A DNA stretch of 64,000 nt from Toxonevra muliebris (taxonomy: Eukaryota; Arthropoda; Insecta; Diptera; Pallopteridae), in contig OY829328.1 in the NCBI GenBank assembly GCA_963691655.1, positions 87,362,400 through 87,426,399 on the forward strand, read 5' to 3'. The notes under the pieces are model-generated. The model had not been told where the DNA came from, searched no databases, and saw nothing but the letters and a program-made list of their open reading frames with translations. Of the stretch, positions 1 through 11,032 are shown piece by piece. A program made the position numbers and the translations under genes. Numbering within the stretch: the stretch's first letter is position 1; each line of letters opens with the position of its first letter.

Positions 1-1518
1 ATTTGTATGTGACTTTATAGCAAATTACACTTTACTATGACTTATGAGGTTGATTTTCTATGGCCACCCATGTTATTGTACGTAAATAGTTTAAAATTAA
101 ATTGTTTTGCTGGAACAAAGCGTGAAACATTTAATTGAAACGATAAGAATAATGAATATTTAGTTTATTAATTTCACATCAACAATACTATGGGAGCCGT
201 CTTATGTTAAACTAGCTGGAAAAACATTATTGCTGCAATATTATAGCGTCTAATGTGAGTCTAGTTTGAAATAATGTTATTATGTTTTAAAAGTGGTTAA
301 AATAACAAGCGCTTAAATTTAATTTTTGCTTTACCATTTACTTCATAATTAAAAATTTAAAAGCTTTTAAAAATGTAATTTTTCAAAACAATTCACATTC
401 AATTACCTACCAACAAATAAAAAAAGGAAAAAGAAATTCTAATGTCATTAAAGTTCATAACTGTCAGGACAAATATTTAGCATGCGCTTCCTTCAGTTTT
501 CCTACGTCGCACTACCACTACATACATCCTTGAAAAAGCAGAAAAGTACCTAGTAATCAAATTAAATTATGTGCGCATTTCCGCATTCTGTCGTTTTGCC
601 GTTTGCAAAAATGATGTACTCAGGCAGGAAAGGCACAGTGAGAGAGAGAGAGAGAGAGAAAATACATAAGTGAAGCTAGATTCAATATTATGAACAAAGC
701 AAAGTACTATATCAAATAGCTGGATAGTGGAAAGCGTATGTCGTAGACAAATAAATACAAGCTGGCGCCATGGTGTTGCATGCAGGCCCAATAAAAGTGT
801 AGGAAAAAGAAAATTAAAATGCATTTTAAGGACTTTGATGTCGCCATTTTTGTTCTTTTTTTTTTTTTTTTTTTTTTTGTGCTGGCAGTTGGAAAAGAAT
901 TCTTAGCTTAGCTTATTATTGAGGTAGCGTCACTATATTCAGTAAAGAGATAAATTTTCCCAACGGTAAGGTGCAATGTAAAGTAAGCTCAAACGAGCTC
1001 AATTTTGTTCGTATAAAAAAGGAATGGTATTGCTGTTGTTTAAGTGGCTGCCTATGCGTTTCCCTAAGACAGAAGTTGGACTGAAGAGGCATTTACTGGT
1101 TTTGTATTTGTTGAATAAATTTGATATACCATGGGATGATAAAGTTTTCTTGACAACGATCAGCAACCCGTTCATACTTTCCGATCTCATAAGTTGTTTA
1201 ATCCGCTCCTCGATTCCGGGCAAAAGAAATGGAAGGATATTACTTTCTCATTTACTCAAGATTGCAGTTTTCATTCCATTACTTGAAGAAACATTTAAAT
1301 TTTCATATATTTCGTGAATAAATCTTAGAATATATTCATTTTGTTTGAAGATTTTGAAAACTGACATTAATCCCACTGGGTAGCTACAGATGGACAACAT
1401 ACAGAGTTGCATGGCGCGTGTGCAGTAGAAAAAAAGAAAGAAAAGGATATAAAATTTAATAAAATATATTAAATGAAAATGTGCTTAGTGTTTAAGGAGA
1501 AGATGAGATAGGATATCT
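1..1518. other. gene-free AT-rich stretch
   Basis: No recognisable coding exon. A (GA)n run lies near 640-659 and a long T-run near 857-879. Overlapping open frames at 999-1317 on both strands are about 75-97 codons and match nothing I know; the minus-strand one has ordinary amino-acid composition but no family signature. Confidence 0.6.
640..659. repeat. (GA)n microsatellite
   Basis: About ten GA units in an AT-rich setting. It is of GAGA-factor type composition but shows no other promoter element. Confidence 0.85.
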
Positions 1519-2010
1519 TTAACTCCTTCATACCCAATGTTGCGTATATGCAGCATTCACTTTTATGTGGCTTAAATAAAATGTTTAATAGATATTACTA
1601 TTAACGCTATTTGTATTCGGTTCTGTCAGGTATTCTTCAAGTTTGCTGATTGCCGAATATTTGAAATTTCTTGCTTAAGTAATTTTTTTTTAATTTTTTG
1701 TCTTTGAAGTCCAGCAAAAATCCTAAGTGAAAAAATTTTTAGTAAAATCTTTTACACTATTTTTTGAAAAATAATGCATTAAATTATTATTAACCGAAAA
1801 TTTTATTTATCAGATACGTTTATAAAAAATATGAGAATATGAAAATAAAAAATTGGAGAAAAGGAATTATCCAGCCTTTAATAAAGGACAAACAATTCAA
1901 TGTAGAAGCAAGAAATTCGGTGTCATGATTGTGGAAGACCTAAGTAACTATAATTTTACAACAAAAGGTTTCTCTCAAGCCCCATTATAATTTGGGCGTC
2001 AAAGGGTTAA
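1519..2010. mobile_element. possible piggyBac-like MITE
   Basis: TTAA occurs at both ends (1519-1522 and 2007-2010), the target duplicated by piggyBac elements. Reading inward, the left end is CTCCTTCATACCCAA and the right end, reverse-complemented, is CCCTTTGACGCCCAA, about 10 of 15 identical. The 484-bp interior has no coding capacity. The terminal match is imperfect, so a chance TTAA pair in AT-rich DNA is possible. Confidence 0.4.
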
Positions 2011-2289
2011 AAAAGTAGTGCGCCTTAAAGAAGCAACTTTTGATAACATAAAGTTTTTCTTTTTTAGTTTTTTAGAGAAAATAATAAACTGAGAAAAAGT
2101 AATGGAAATTAAGTTTTTTTCTTTTTGTTGCAAGAAATTTAATCAAGTAGTCGATGCACTTAGCTTTAAGTGGTTATCTACTCAAAAAGAAATGTTATGT
2201 TAATGCTTATGTGTTGGGAGTTTAAAGTTAACTGTTAAAGTTGGGAAGGGTGTGAAAAATTTCCATACTAGCTGTTATTATTTCGCACC

Positions 2290-2676
2290 AATGGGCAGGA
2301 GCTTCACGAACCCAACTGGAGCTCCTGCATGGTAGAAAACTGGCTTGCGCGACTATATTCTACCGCTATTTTCATGGCAGATATTCTGCAGAAATGCGTG
2401 ATTTGATGCCAACAGTTCACGTGTTTTCTAGAGCTACTATACATGAACCGCAAGTGCAACTCACGTATCCAATGTGAAGCCGGTATTCCAAGTTCTTTTC
2501 TCTGTCGTAACGCAACATTATGGAACAGGGTCCCTAGAAATATTTTTCGCGATTGCTATGACCTTTCCAAATTTAAAATAAACATTTACAGATACTTTTC
2601 CCTGGTTCCTCCTCCCATTATCTTATCTTTCTTTCCCAATCAATATAATGCACTGCATTTATATTCTGTGTATTGA
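2290..2676 (+). pseudogene. non-LTR retrotransposon reverse-transcriptase C-terminal tail, frameshifted
   Basis: Relic of the carboxy-terminal region of an ORF2 protein from an insect non-LTR retrotransposon; the intact protein copies element RNA into DNA at a nicked target. A first frame from about 2299 reads LHGRKLACATIFYRYFHGR followed by YSAEMRDLMP. A second frame from 2443 reads SFLCRNATLWNRVPRNIF and then a YDLSKFKINIYRY segment. The 'FYRYFHGRCS...L.dL.P' block followed by 'SFF.RT...WN.LP...F....L..FK...' is a familiar tail of Jockey-superfamily and related elements. The two halves are in different frames, so there is a frameshift around 2430-2460. The polymerase domain is missing upstream. 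This is a dead 5'-truncated copy, as usual for the class. The clade is not certain. Confidence 0.72.
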
Positions 2677-3916
2677 CAAATATTTCCACTGTGCAACAGA
2701 TAAAACTCAAAAGGGGATTCAAAAAGGGTTTTAAAAATAATTTTAGACTGCTCATCACCGTTTCATATCATTTCTCAGAAACCTAAAGTACATATTTACT
2801 CTAGGGACAAGAGAAAAGAAGTTTCACTTCAAAAATCGCAAGTAAAAAGTTTCGCGATTTTTTTCATCGCGAACTTCGAGATCAAATGTGTCTCCAAAAC
2901 CAAAAAATCACTGTGAATTTTTTCAGATTTTTCCTATGTTTATTTAAGCTGAAAGGCGTGAAAAACGAAGTTTACCAAATCCGCCATTACTCATTAAAAA
3001 TTGCAGATAATGGTCTGAAAATTTAGCCAAATCATTCTTAAATCAAGTGCTTCAAAAGGGTGTATGCGAAACTTGATTGGGTTTGGAGGCATTTCTGACA
3101 TGGAAACCCGGCTATGCCCTTTATAAAAAAAAACTTACTCTAGTAATCTTAGAAGACGTGTGGGTGCTATTGATATTAATTATTTGAAAACCAAATATAG
3201 AAAGATATGAATTTAAACACGGAAGCGTAAATGTTGCCAAGCAAACCTGGTATGCATTATTAAAGCAAACATTCCAAATTCTTGTATATAATTAGGCATG
3301 AATTTCTGCAGAAGCAAAGTTAAACTTAATAATTTCTCTCATATTTCAATGTTTTGCCTGTTTAGAATTGATATATTAGAATAATAATAATGAATTGAAA
3401 TTATATTAAATATCAAAATGGCTTTATATACGAATACACAGATAAAAATTAATGTTTAAAATATGTTATTAAATTTCTCATGCTTCACACATTCCTATGT
3501 AGTTATTAAGAAATTTAATATATTAATATTAAACAATAAACAAAGTGTATGATGATGGTAAATATTTCAAAAAGGAGAATAAAGTTTATTGACCATCATC
3601 ATTCTTCGGTCGACAAACAACAAAATGATAATAATAATTTGAAACTTATGAAATTATGAAATTCTCTGTAAATTTTACAATAAATGTAATTACTAAAGTA
3701 ATATAAATTATTAAAATAGTATAAATTTGTTGTGCATCTATGATATGCAGAGTAAAATTCCTAAAATTGATGTTGATTTCTCTTGAGAGATTCAATTGCA
3801 AACTCATATTTCGGACACATATTTAAATATTGTATGTATGAGAATATATGCAAATGAATTTAAGCTTCGGTTTAAATATTTCAAAATGGAATGAACAAAT
3901 ACATACATACATATAT
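2677..3916. other. gene-free stretch with one strong short hairpin
   Basis: AT-rich DNA without coding signal. An exact 8-bp inverted repeat TTCGCGAT/ATCGCGAA (2851-2858 and 2866-2873) with a 7-nt loop stands out because CG-rich stems are rare here. (CATA)n tracts begin near 3897. Confidence 0.5.
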
Positions 3917-4103
3917 GTACATACACGAGCGGATCTAAAGAGGGGGACAGGGGCGGTTTGGGGTTAAAAACCCTTTCCATAGGGATGAAAACCTCATACA
4001 TTTTGATCATTGGTAATGGATCAAAAAAAAAAAAAAAAATTTTTAAAGGGCAAACAATGAAACCCCCTTTAGGAAATCTCTTCATCCGTTAGAGTGTACG
4101 TAC
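3917..4103. mobile_element. 171-bp hAT-type MITE
   Basis: The element spans 3925-4095 and is flanked by an 8-bp near-duplication (GTACATAC at 3917-3924, GTACGTAC at 4096-4103). The left end ACGAGCGGATCTAAAGAG resembles the degenerate AGYGGCGGATCTA ends of non-autonomous hAT elements elsewhere in this window (24247, 51316, 37341). The right end in reverse complement is ACTCTAACGGATGAAGAG. An 8-bp duplication fits hAT. There is no coding capacity. Confidence 0.5.
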
Positions 4104-4838
4104 AAATGTAGTTGCTCTTTCTAGCTAGGTTTCCCAGATACAAAATTAATTCAAAAGATTCAAAAACGGCAGAAGAAAGAGATTGCCGTTTTTTGTTTTA
4201 CTGTATTTGTGTTGGTGCGGTAGCTCATTTTAATTTCCGGTTTATTAAAAAAATCACATAACTCTACTTACTATTTCCGTTTCCTCTTTTAGTCCTCGAA
4301 CCCGTCTTTCCTCTTTTTTCACCATTTCTGTTACTTTTACTATGAATTTGTAGTTTCAAAAATGCAATGTTTCTTCTCCTAAATTTTTATCGTCATTTTT
4401 TTCACATACTATAATATTTTTTTTATTTTTTGTCATATTTAACAATTGTGCTTAGCTACAGCAAAACAAAAAATTAAAGCTTTTCTAGTTTTTGCTGTAT
4501 CAGCTCAAAATAAATAGCAAAAAGTACGACGAGTAGCTATGGAAAAAAATTATGATTTTGCATATTTTATTTTTCCTAACTACTTATTTTTGTTCAGATT
4601 TTGTGTCACATGCTATGAAAAAAATTTTGGTCTGTCCGCTTGTCATTTATGTGTCACTGTCGCGTCGCATTCACTCACTAGTTACATACTACAGACGTTT
4701 TTATTTTTTGCATATTTTTGCAGAAAAATTAAAACTTGATTTTAATTTAATGTAAATGTGCGCCAACATGTAAATTAAGTTATTATCTGTTAAGTAGTTT
4801 CCTTTTTTTTACTTTGAGGTTTTTTTTATGTATTTATG
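4104..4838. other. gene-free T-rich stretch
   Basis: Two overlapping open frames near 4539-4755 have hydrophobic low-complexity translations in different frames and no family match. I see no structured feature. Confidence 0.5.
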
Positions 4839-6255
4839 TAGGGGAATGTGGGGAATTTCGAACCATGGGGAATGTCGAACCATTAGTTTTATCTGCATTA
4901 TGTGATATTCGATCTATATGAAAATTTAGCCATCGTATTATTTCAGCTTCATCTCATTTTTTCATTAGCAGTCGATTCGATGAGACGTATGTTGTGCTGT
5001 CAGCGATTTTTGTGATTCCAAAAATGTTTTAAAAATTACATTGCTTTTTCAACATTTTTGCGTAAAACCAAGCAGGTAAATATTTTTCAAAACAATGTAT
5101 GTGAATACATGAAATCTGGTTCTGCGACTCATGGGTGGCTATTTTGTAGAACACAGCTTCTGGGGAATGTCGAACCACTTTTTGTGTGGAATATCGAACC
5201 ACTTAGTTATATAGTAAATTATCGACAAAAAATTAGTTATAGGCAGTTTTTAAAACTATTTTTTTTTTTAATTTTTTAGTAATTTAACGTCAATATGCCG
5301 CATTACGTTGCAAAACATGATCGATCAGATGATCTCCAAGAATATTTAGCGGCCATAAAGTAGAATAAAATTGATAAGAAATCGTTATGAACTGTTGCCA
5401 ATGGTCGTTGCTTAGCCCGATCCAGAATAATGCGCTATTTGTAGAAATTTAACATCTGAAGCTTCAACATCTGAAGTGGACATCATTTGCTTCTCTACAT
5501 GATGCATTAAAAGCTGTTGGTCCAGTAAAGCAAATACACCGGCCAAAAAGTCAAATCGAAGTCACAAGCCGATGCAAATAAACATTTTGACATCGCCTGA
5601 AGTGCGATTTGCAACAAAAAGCTGTTAACAAGCACAAGAAGGCCGAAGCGCAAAAACAGAAAGAGAATGCAAATGCCAATCCAGCAAAAAAAAACAAAAA
5701 ATTCAGGCTTCAATAACACCAAAGAAGAAGCAGCAAGAGTCAAAAACTTCTGATGAAGACGTAGATCATGATTCCTGCATCATTTGCGGCAAAAAGTTGG
5801 CTAAGAAGCAGAACCGAAGCAACACGATTCATTGCAACGAGTGCGTTCGAGCTGCTCACTTGCGATATGTACACATGACAGGTGGCTATTTCACATGCAA
5901 AAACTGCGACTCCGAATAAATAACATCGATGTTTTCTCCGTATTTTTCATTCAAATCTTATGTTTTTTCATAACAATGTCATAAATAAACGTTTTACATT
6001 AATATTTGTTCGAATTTTCTCAATTTGCAAAGTGATTCGACATTCTCCGCGATTTTTCAAAATGACAAAATCGAATATTTTAGTATAATTCTTAAAACTT
6101 TACAACAAATTCGAATTTTTAAATTCTGCAACTCCCAAAACGTGGCATTCTGCTTCTAGTTTAACCTCCATTTCTAAAATTTTGAAAAACTACGATTTTA
6201 TGGTGAGTTATCAGTCAAAATCATAGTGTGGTTCGACATTCCCCACATTCCCCTA
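4839..6255 (+). mobile_element. pogo/Tigger-like DNA transposon, internally deleted
   Basis: Both ends carry a 27-bp terminal inverted repeat with one mismatch (4839-4865 and 6229-6255), beginning TAGGGGAATGTGGGG and ending CGAACCA. The outer TA on each side is the expected Tc1/mariner/pogo target duplication. The motif GGGGAATGTCGAACCA recurs inside the left end (4867-4882, 5162-5177, degenerate 5188-5201), with a degenerate inverted copy near 6033-6050. Subterminal arrays of this kind are typical transposase-binding sites. The interior has only the start and end of a transposase (5295-5919), so this copy is not autonomous. Polyadenylation-like AATAAA motifs follow the stop codon. Confidence 0.85.
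5295..5919 (+). pseudogene. remnant transposase: N-terminal start plus C-terminal zinc finger, pogo/Tigger type
   Basis: An ATG at 5295 opens MPHYVAKHDRSDDLQEYLAA and is broken by in-frame stops after about 22 codons. This is where pogo-like transposases have their helix-turn-helix DNA-binding domain. A Lys/Gln-rich linker follows in shifted frames. At 5764-5919 a clean frame ends at TAA. It carries paired cysteines CIICGKKL, then HCNECVRAAH, then YFTCKNC and a terminal DSE. This C-C...C-C-H-C-C PHD/RING-like pattern is characteristic of the extreme C-terminus of many insect Tigger/pogo-like transposases. The central DDE catalytic domain, usually several hundred residues, is missing. The product would be inactive, but the sequence is informative for classifying the family. 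Confidence 0.65.
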
Positions 6256-8978
6256 ATTAATTCAATTAAAATTTTTATTAATATAATTACAAATTTAGTT
6301 AAAACAATTAAAATTAATTCATAAAATGGATATTAATTTTAGGAATTACATGTTTGGTGTCGGAGAGAAATTTATTTCTTATGAAATTATGACACAAAAC
6401 TAATTCAAAAGATGCAAAAATGACGAAAAAAAAAACTGTGGCTTTATTGTTCATTAAGCCTATTTATCTCAATAATTATGAACATTTACTACTACTCCAA
6501 CGACCAAATTCATTAAGGCCCAACTTTAATGGGCTCTAAATTTACAAAGTTTTTAATTCTACTATGCTATTCGCGTTGCAGTCTTCGATTGGAATGGATT
6601 CAAATGACTTAAATTGACTTATGAATAATTATTCATTGACTTCACTTCAGTAAGTCATGATTATATTCAAATTTTTCTTTTGCCTGCGACTTTCGAATTC
6701 AAACTGTCAAATGATATGCAGTACGACTGGTTGAATGGAGTCGATTCGATATCGATATAGTGGATATACAATAGTTTTTTACTCAAGTACCATTTAAGTA
6801 CTAGGTTCTCAGAATTAAAAGGTCTGTGGACTAAGAAGGGAGATGGTTTCATTTTTTTCAGGTTTAAGAAAAACTATTTAATTTTAATTTTAAAAAAGGT
6901 ATTGCTATTAAGAATAATTTTATTTATTTATATTTTTCAATTTCCTGCTACTACTAACCTTGGGTAATCTTGCAAAAAATCTATACAGAAAAGAGTTTCG
7001 TTTGTTATGTACTACTTTTTATTATGTTTTTAACACTTGTTTAAAGCATTTGTGAATAAAATAAAAAAAAACATGAGTTATGATGTAGTATGATGACATC
7101 ATATACTTATAGAAAAAATACAAAAACCTTAACCAAATAAATAACAAATTTTCTAAAAAAAAAAATTGTGTCTGTTTTATGTTGTAATAAAAAACAAAAA
7201 ACAAAACATATTTTGTGACAATCAGACACCAGTCAAGCAGTCAGAGAAAACTACATAACAAGCTATAAGCGAAAGAATGGCAATAATATTTAAATGCAGT
7301 AATTTTCGTTTAAAGCAAATATCAAGGGGCAGGAAAATATGGTTTGTTAGGTATAAGTAGAGGCAAAATTACAAGCACAATAACATTTCTTATTCATAGT
7401 TAACCTTAATTTTTTATTAAGTAGATTAGAAATTTTAAATATCTGCTATAAGAAGGAAAAACATTATTAAAAATTTTATCGTGGCTGACATTTTTCTCTC
7501 TAGTCTTATAGCTTTTTTTATCAACTAAAATATCATTCTGATTAAAACAAATTCGAAAACCTGCACTTTTATGCTTTAAACGAAAACTACTGTACTTAAT
7601 ATTAGATATTAAATATTTATGCAAAAAATAGCACGTACACGAAAACAAAAATAAACATGAACAAAAAATGTGAATAAAAATAACTAGTTATTTAAGAATT
7701 ACTTAATGAAGTTTTATCTATACAAACGCAAAGAAATAGAAATTATTACTTTGAATTACAATGCAGGATCTGCATAAATTTTCAATGTGACGAGCATATT
7801 TAATATATTAAATGCATCTTCTACTACCTACCACTACCACCATACTATTTTTTCATACTACATACTTAATACCAAAGTAAATTTACATTTTGCTAATACA
7901 CTGAGACAAAAAAATGATTAAATTCAGTAGCTTTAATAGATAGTATTCTTATTATTGATACAACAGTTCTCTATCTCTCTTTCTTGGACTAAGATTAATA
8001 GCGAAAGACGAAAAAAAATTTTTTTTGAATTGTTATCAAAATTGTATCATTTTTCTAATATTTTTCTCAGTAATTTTTATTTTGCAAAATATCCAATTAT
8101 AAGTGTGAAAACCACCAATAGCACCGAACATTTATTTATGCTGAAAAAGGATTTTATTGTAAGTATATTTGCTATATTAAGCAAAACAAAAAAAAAAAAA
8201 AAAAAAAAGAGTAAGGGATAAAAAACCAAGCATAAACACAAGTGAGAAAAAGGTCACAAATAACAAAGTAAATTATTATTTTTGAATAAAATAATAACAA
8301 CAATAATGTTATGTATTAGAATTGTATATCGACAGATATTTTAGAACGAGGAAGAAAATAATAATTGTATATATATATATTTTTTTCTAGTCACGTTCAT
8401 TTTCAATCAAGTGGCATCATCATCATCAACAATAATCAACCACCATCAAATAAAACATTGGCAACACAAAATCATCATCGGCAACTAAGTATGTATGTTG
8501 TATGTACATCAATATCATGTCCATAGGGCAGCAAGTAGTAGTCAAGTCAAGCAGATAGATAGTCACACATACACACACAGATGGACAGACAAACAGACAG
8601 AAAAACATTCTTTAATTCAAACCAAATCGAACTAAAGAAAAATAAAAAAAAATCAATTCAATTGAAAATGAAGTAACCACATAAAGTTGATTCCACGCAG
8701 GCAATGTTGTATACCCAGCTAGCATTTCGAAGGCTATATATAGGACGAGCGTGATTTATCAATGATTTTCGAATTTATTGTTTGAAAAGTTACATTAACA
8801 AAACATCTGGACTTCGATTTTAAAGCACACAGGATGCCGTTTTTTTTATGACAGATATGCATTGCTCATTCTTTAATCGTTTTGGCTATTACACAGTTTT
8901 TCGGAGTTTTGAATTGAAACAGTAATTTTTTTTCAATGTTGTGCTTCTCAATTGTAGTGGTGTTTCTTGTATAATAAC
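6256..8978. other. gene-free AT-rich stretch
   Basis: No exon-like structure. It contains several poly-A/poly-T runs (for example 8188-8208), a (TA)n run near 8370-8380, a CAT/CATCAT-rich patch near 8412-8480 and a (CA)n/(GACA)n patch near 8566-8605. Open frames of 60-88 codons here are low-complexity. Confidence 0.5.
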
Positions 8979-9467
8979 ATTGCACAACGGAATTCACCAA
9001 AAAGAAAAAATCAAGAGTTTTGAAAGTGGATCTAATATAATTAGAGTACGCTGAACATCATGGCGTTCTCACTTTTTCTCTGTATCGTCTAATTATATTT
9101 TATAAATATATTTAAATTTTGTTTGTAGATTTTTATTTTGCTTAAAAATCTAGAAACAATTTTTTTATGGACGTTTCTTTTTTAACCCATTATAATAAAA
9201 TTAGACGATAGAGAGAAAAACTGAAAACGCCATTATGTTCAACACACTCGAATTATATAAGATTCACTTTCAAAACTCTTGAACTTTCTTTTTGGTCAAT
9301 TCCATTGTGCAGTGTTTCTATACATATCTGATTTTTTTTTAAACCGTTATAAAAAATAAATTAGACTTGATAGAGAAGAACTAAAAACGCCATTATGTTC
9401 AGCGTACTTGAATTATATGGAGTCAAACTTTCAAAACTCTTGAGCTTTTTTGGCCGTTGTACAGTGT
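8979..9467. repeat. three-copy repeat array: one inverted arm, two direct arms
   Basis: A unit of about 130 bp occurs three times: reversed at 8979-9110, forward at 9183-9315, forward again at about 9338-9467. The outer end of each unit, read inward, is ACATTGCACAACGGAATTC, ACACTGCACAATGGAATTG or ACACTGTACAACGGCCAAAA. Inside, all share the CAAGAGTTTTGAAAGT block, an ACATAATGGCGTTTT-type block and a short TCTAATT motif. The first two copies form a foldback of 130-bp arms around a 70-bp loop; the third is a tandem addition. This looks like a MITE family with terminal ACACTGTACAAC. A further terminal piece lies at 48808-48844. Confidence 0.8.
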
Positions 9468-10235
9468 AATTATCAAATACTCTAAAAAAGTTTTACCTCA
9501 TTTTGAGCAATAAGAATAAAAAAAGAAAGAAAATCTTTTAAGACAATGCACTAGAGGATTGGATTAGATTAAAGTATTTCAAAGGTAAAGTATTTGCCTT
9601 TTTTCCATCTACACATAAAGACAAAATTTTCTAGTTCCCCGCAAATCGCCTGCAGCACATAGTTTCCTCATCTAGATGAATCGTGACAGGGACTTCCGGG
9701 ATCGAAAATGTTAGCCGGGTACATATGCGTATATGTGTTTATTATGGTATATGTATGTGTAAAAGTACATATGTATACATTTGTTAGTTTCTATAGTAAG
9801 TACAAAAAGAAAATTATTATTTTATTTATTTACTTGGCAATAATAAATTACTTTTATTCTCTTCTTACAAATCCAAAAGTTACTATGGTCATAAAAGTTT
9901 TTATCATGTAGGCTCACATATCCTGTTCTAGTACAGGTCACGTAAATAGTGGGGTGAGAGTAGTTGCTGTTTTATCTCGCTCTTCGTAGAACTTTTAAAA
10001 ATGAAGCCCAAAATGAATTAACACAGAAAATTTTATACTGAGCAAGAGATTTCTCAATCTATAATTTCGCATTGCTTATGTTGTAGCTGTGAGCACGAAA
10101 GTAAGTAATGAGAGTATGGTATAGTGAGAGACAAACCATATTTTTGCTCTCAAATAACATAACGGTCAAAAGAAGCAACTCATGGAGAGAGTAATTTGAA
10201 TGGTGCATGATCTCTAATATGTTTTTCAAGTTTAA
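9468..10235. other. gene-free stretch
   Basis: No coding signal. (CATA/TATG)n-like DNA lies near 9720-9775. GAGAGTAA-type sequence near 10100-10200 belongs to a dispersed motif also present near 30415, 49861 and 53080. Confidence 0.45.
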
Positions 10236-10340
10236 GTTGAGAGTATTTTAGTTAACAGTATTTGAATTGAAAGTATTCGAGCTGAAGTTATTTAATTTGA
10301 AAGCGATTAAGTTGAAAATTTCTAAGTTTAAAAATTTGAG
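10236..10340 (+). repeat. 15-bp degenerate minisatellite, seven units
   Basis: Seven consecutive 15-mers can be laid out without gaps; typical units are GTTAACAGTATTTGA, ATTGAAAGTATTCGA and GCTGAAGTTATTTAA. Base 4 and the last two bases (AA/GA) are most constant. The unit length is strictly kept although identity is only moderate. Confidence 0.75.
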
Positions 10341-10689
10341 TTAACCAGTCTCAAAAAAAGGAAAAAAAAATATATTTTTATATTCGTTTACAAACATCCT
10401 TTTCAGATGGCTCTCTGTAAATAATTTTATATTTTACTTTTGCCTGTGGTATTCTTTGAATTGTTTGTGGTCAATGTATACAAATGTGCAGAATAAGTGA
10501 TTTATGTTTTTGTTTGCATGGTAGATTATAGTGATTTAATTGTAAAATTAGTTTTAAAATGTGTGGAATAATTTAAAGCATTTATATGTAGCATTTGAGT
10601 AAAGAATTTTCAATTATTTAATGAAGTGAAACTAGCAAATAGACAAGGAATTCAAGAAAAGAATTTGTCATTCGTTAAAGTAAAACTTA

Positions 10690-11032
10690 ATCATTTTGGT
10701 ATTATTTAATGCCAAACTAAGCCAACGATTACTAATGAGTAATACGATGCGATTACGAGTAATACGATGTAACGGTTCCTTCGATGCCGAATTTACAGTT
10801 ACGTATTCACATCGTTGCTTTGCATTACGAATTATAGAATGTAGTCAACAACCAATTCCGATTAATAAGAGGTTAAGCAGACCTTGTATTTGAAAAAAAT
10901 ACGAATTAGCGAGGGGACCAAAATGTATGGAATTTTTCGAATTAAAGCGATTTTTTCAAGGGACAAACAGTTTGTTACGGATTATTGAGATTTTCGAATT
11001 AACGGGGTACGAATTGTCGCGATTCTACTGTA
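10690..11032 (-). mobile_element. Tigger/pogo-type element end
   Basis: Read on the minus strand the segment begins CAGTAGAATCGCGACAATTC at 11030 and continues with repeated AATTCG/TAATTCG words and a CCCCTCGCTAATTCG block. Ends of the CAGTAGAnTCTCGATAATTCG type, with subterminal 'ATTCG' words, are typical of Tigger/pogo elements in animals. Only one end is seen and the inner limit near 10690 is approximate. The + strand open frame at 10696-10893 lies in this end and is probably not a gene. Confidence 0.5.

Noticed and set aside
999..1317. Opposing open frames, considered as a Penelope-like reverse-transcriptase end
   Set aside because: The minus frame has only a vague resemblance (LFNKYKTSKCLFSP) and lacks the GIY-YIG or polymerase motifs needed.
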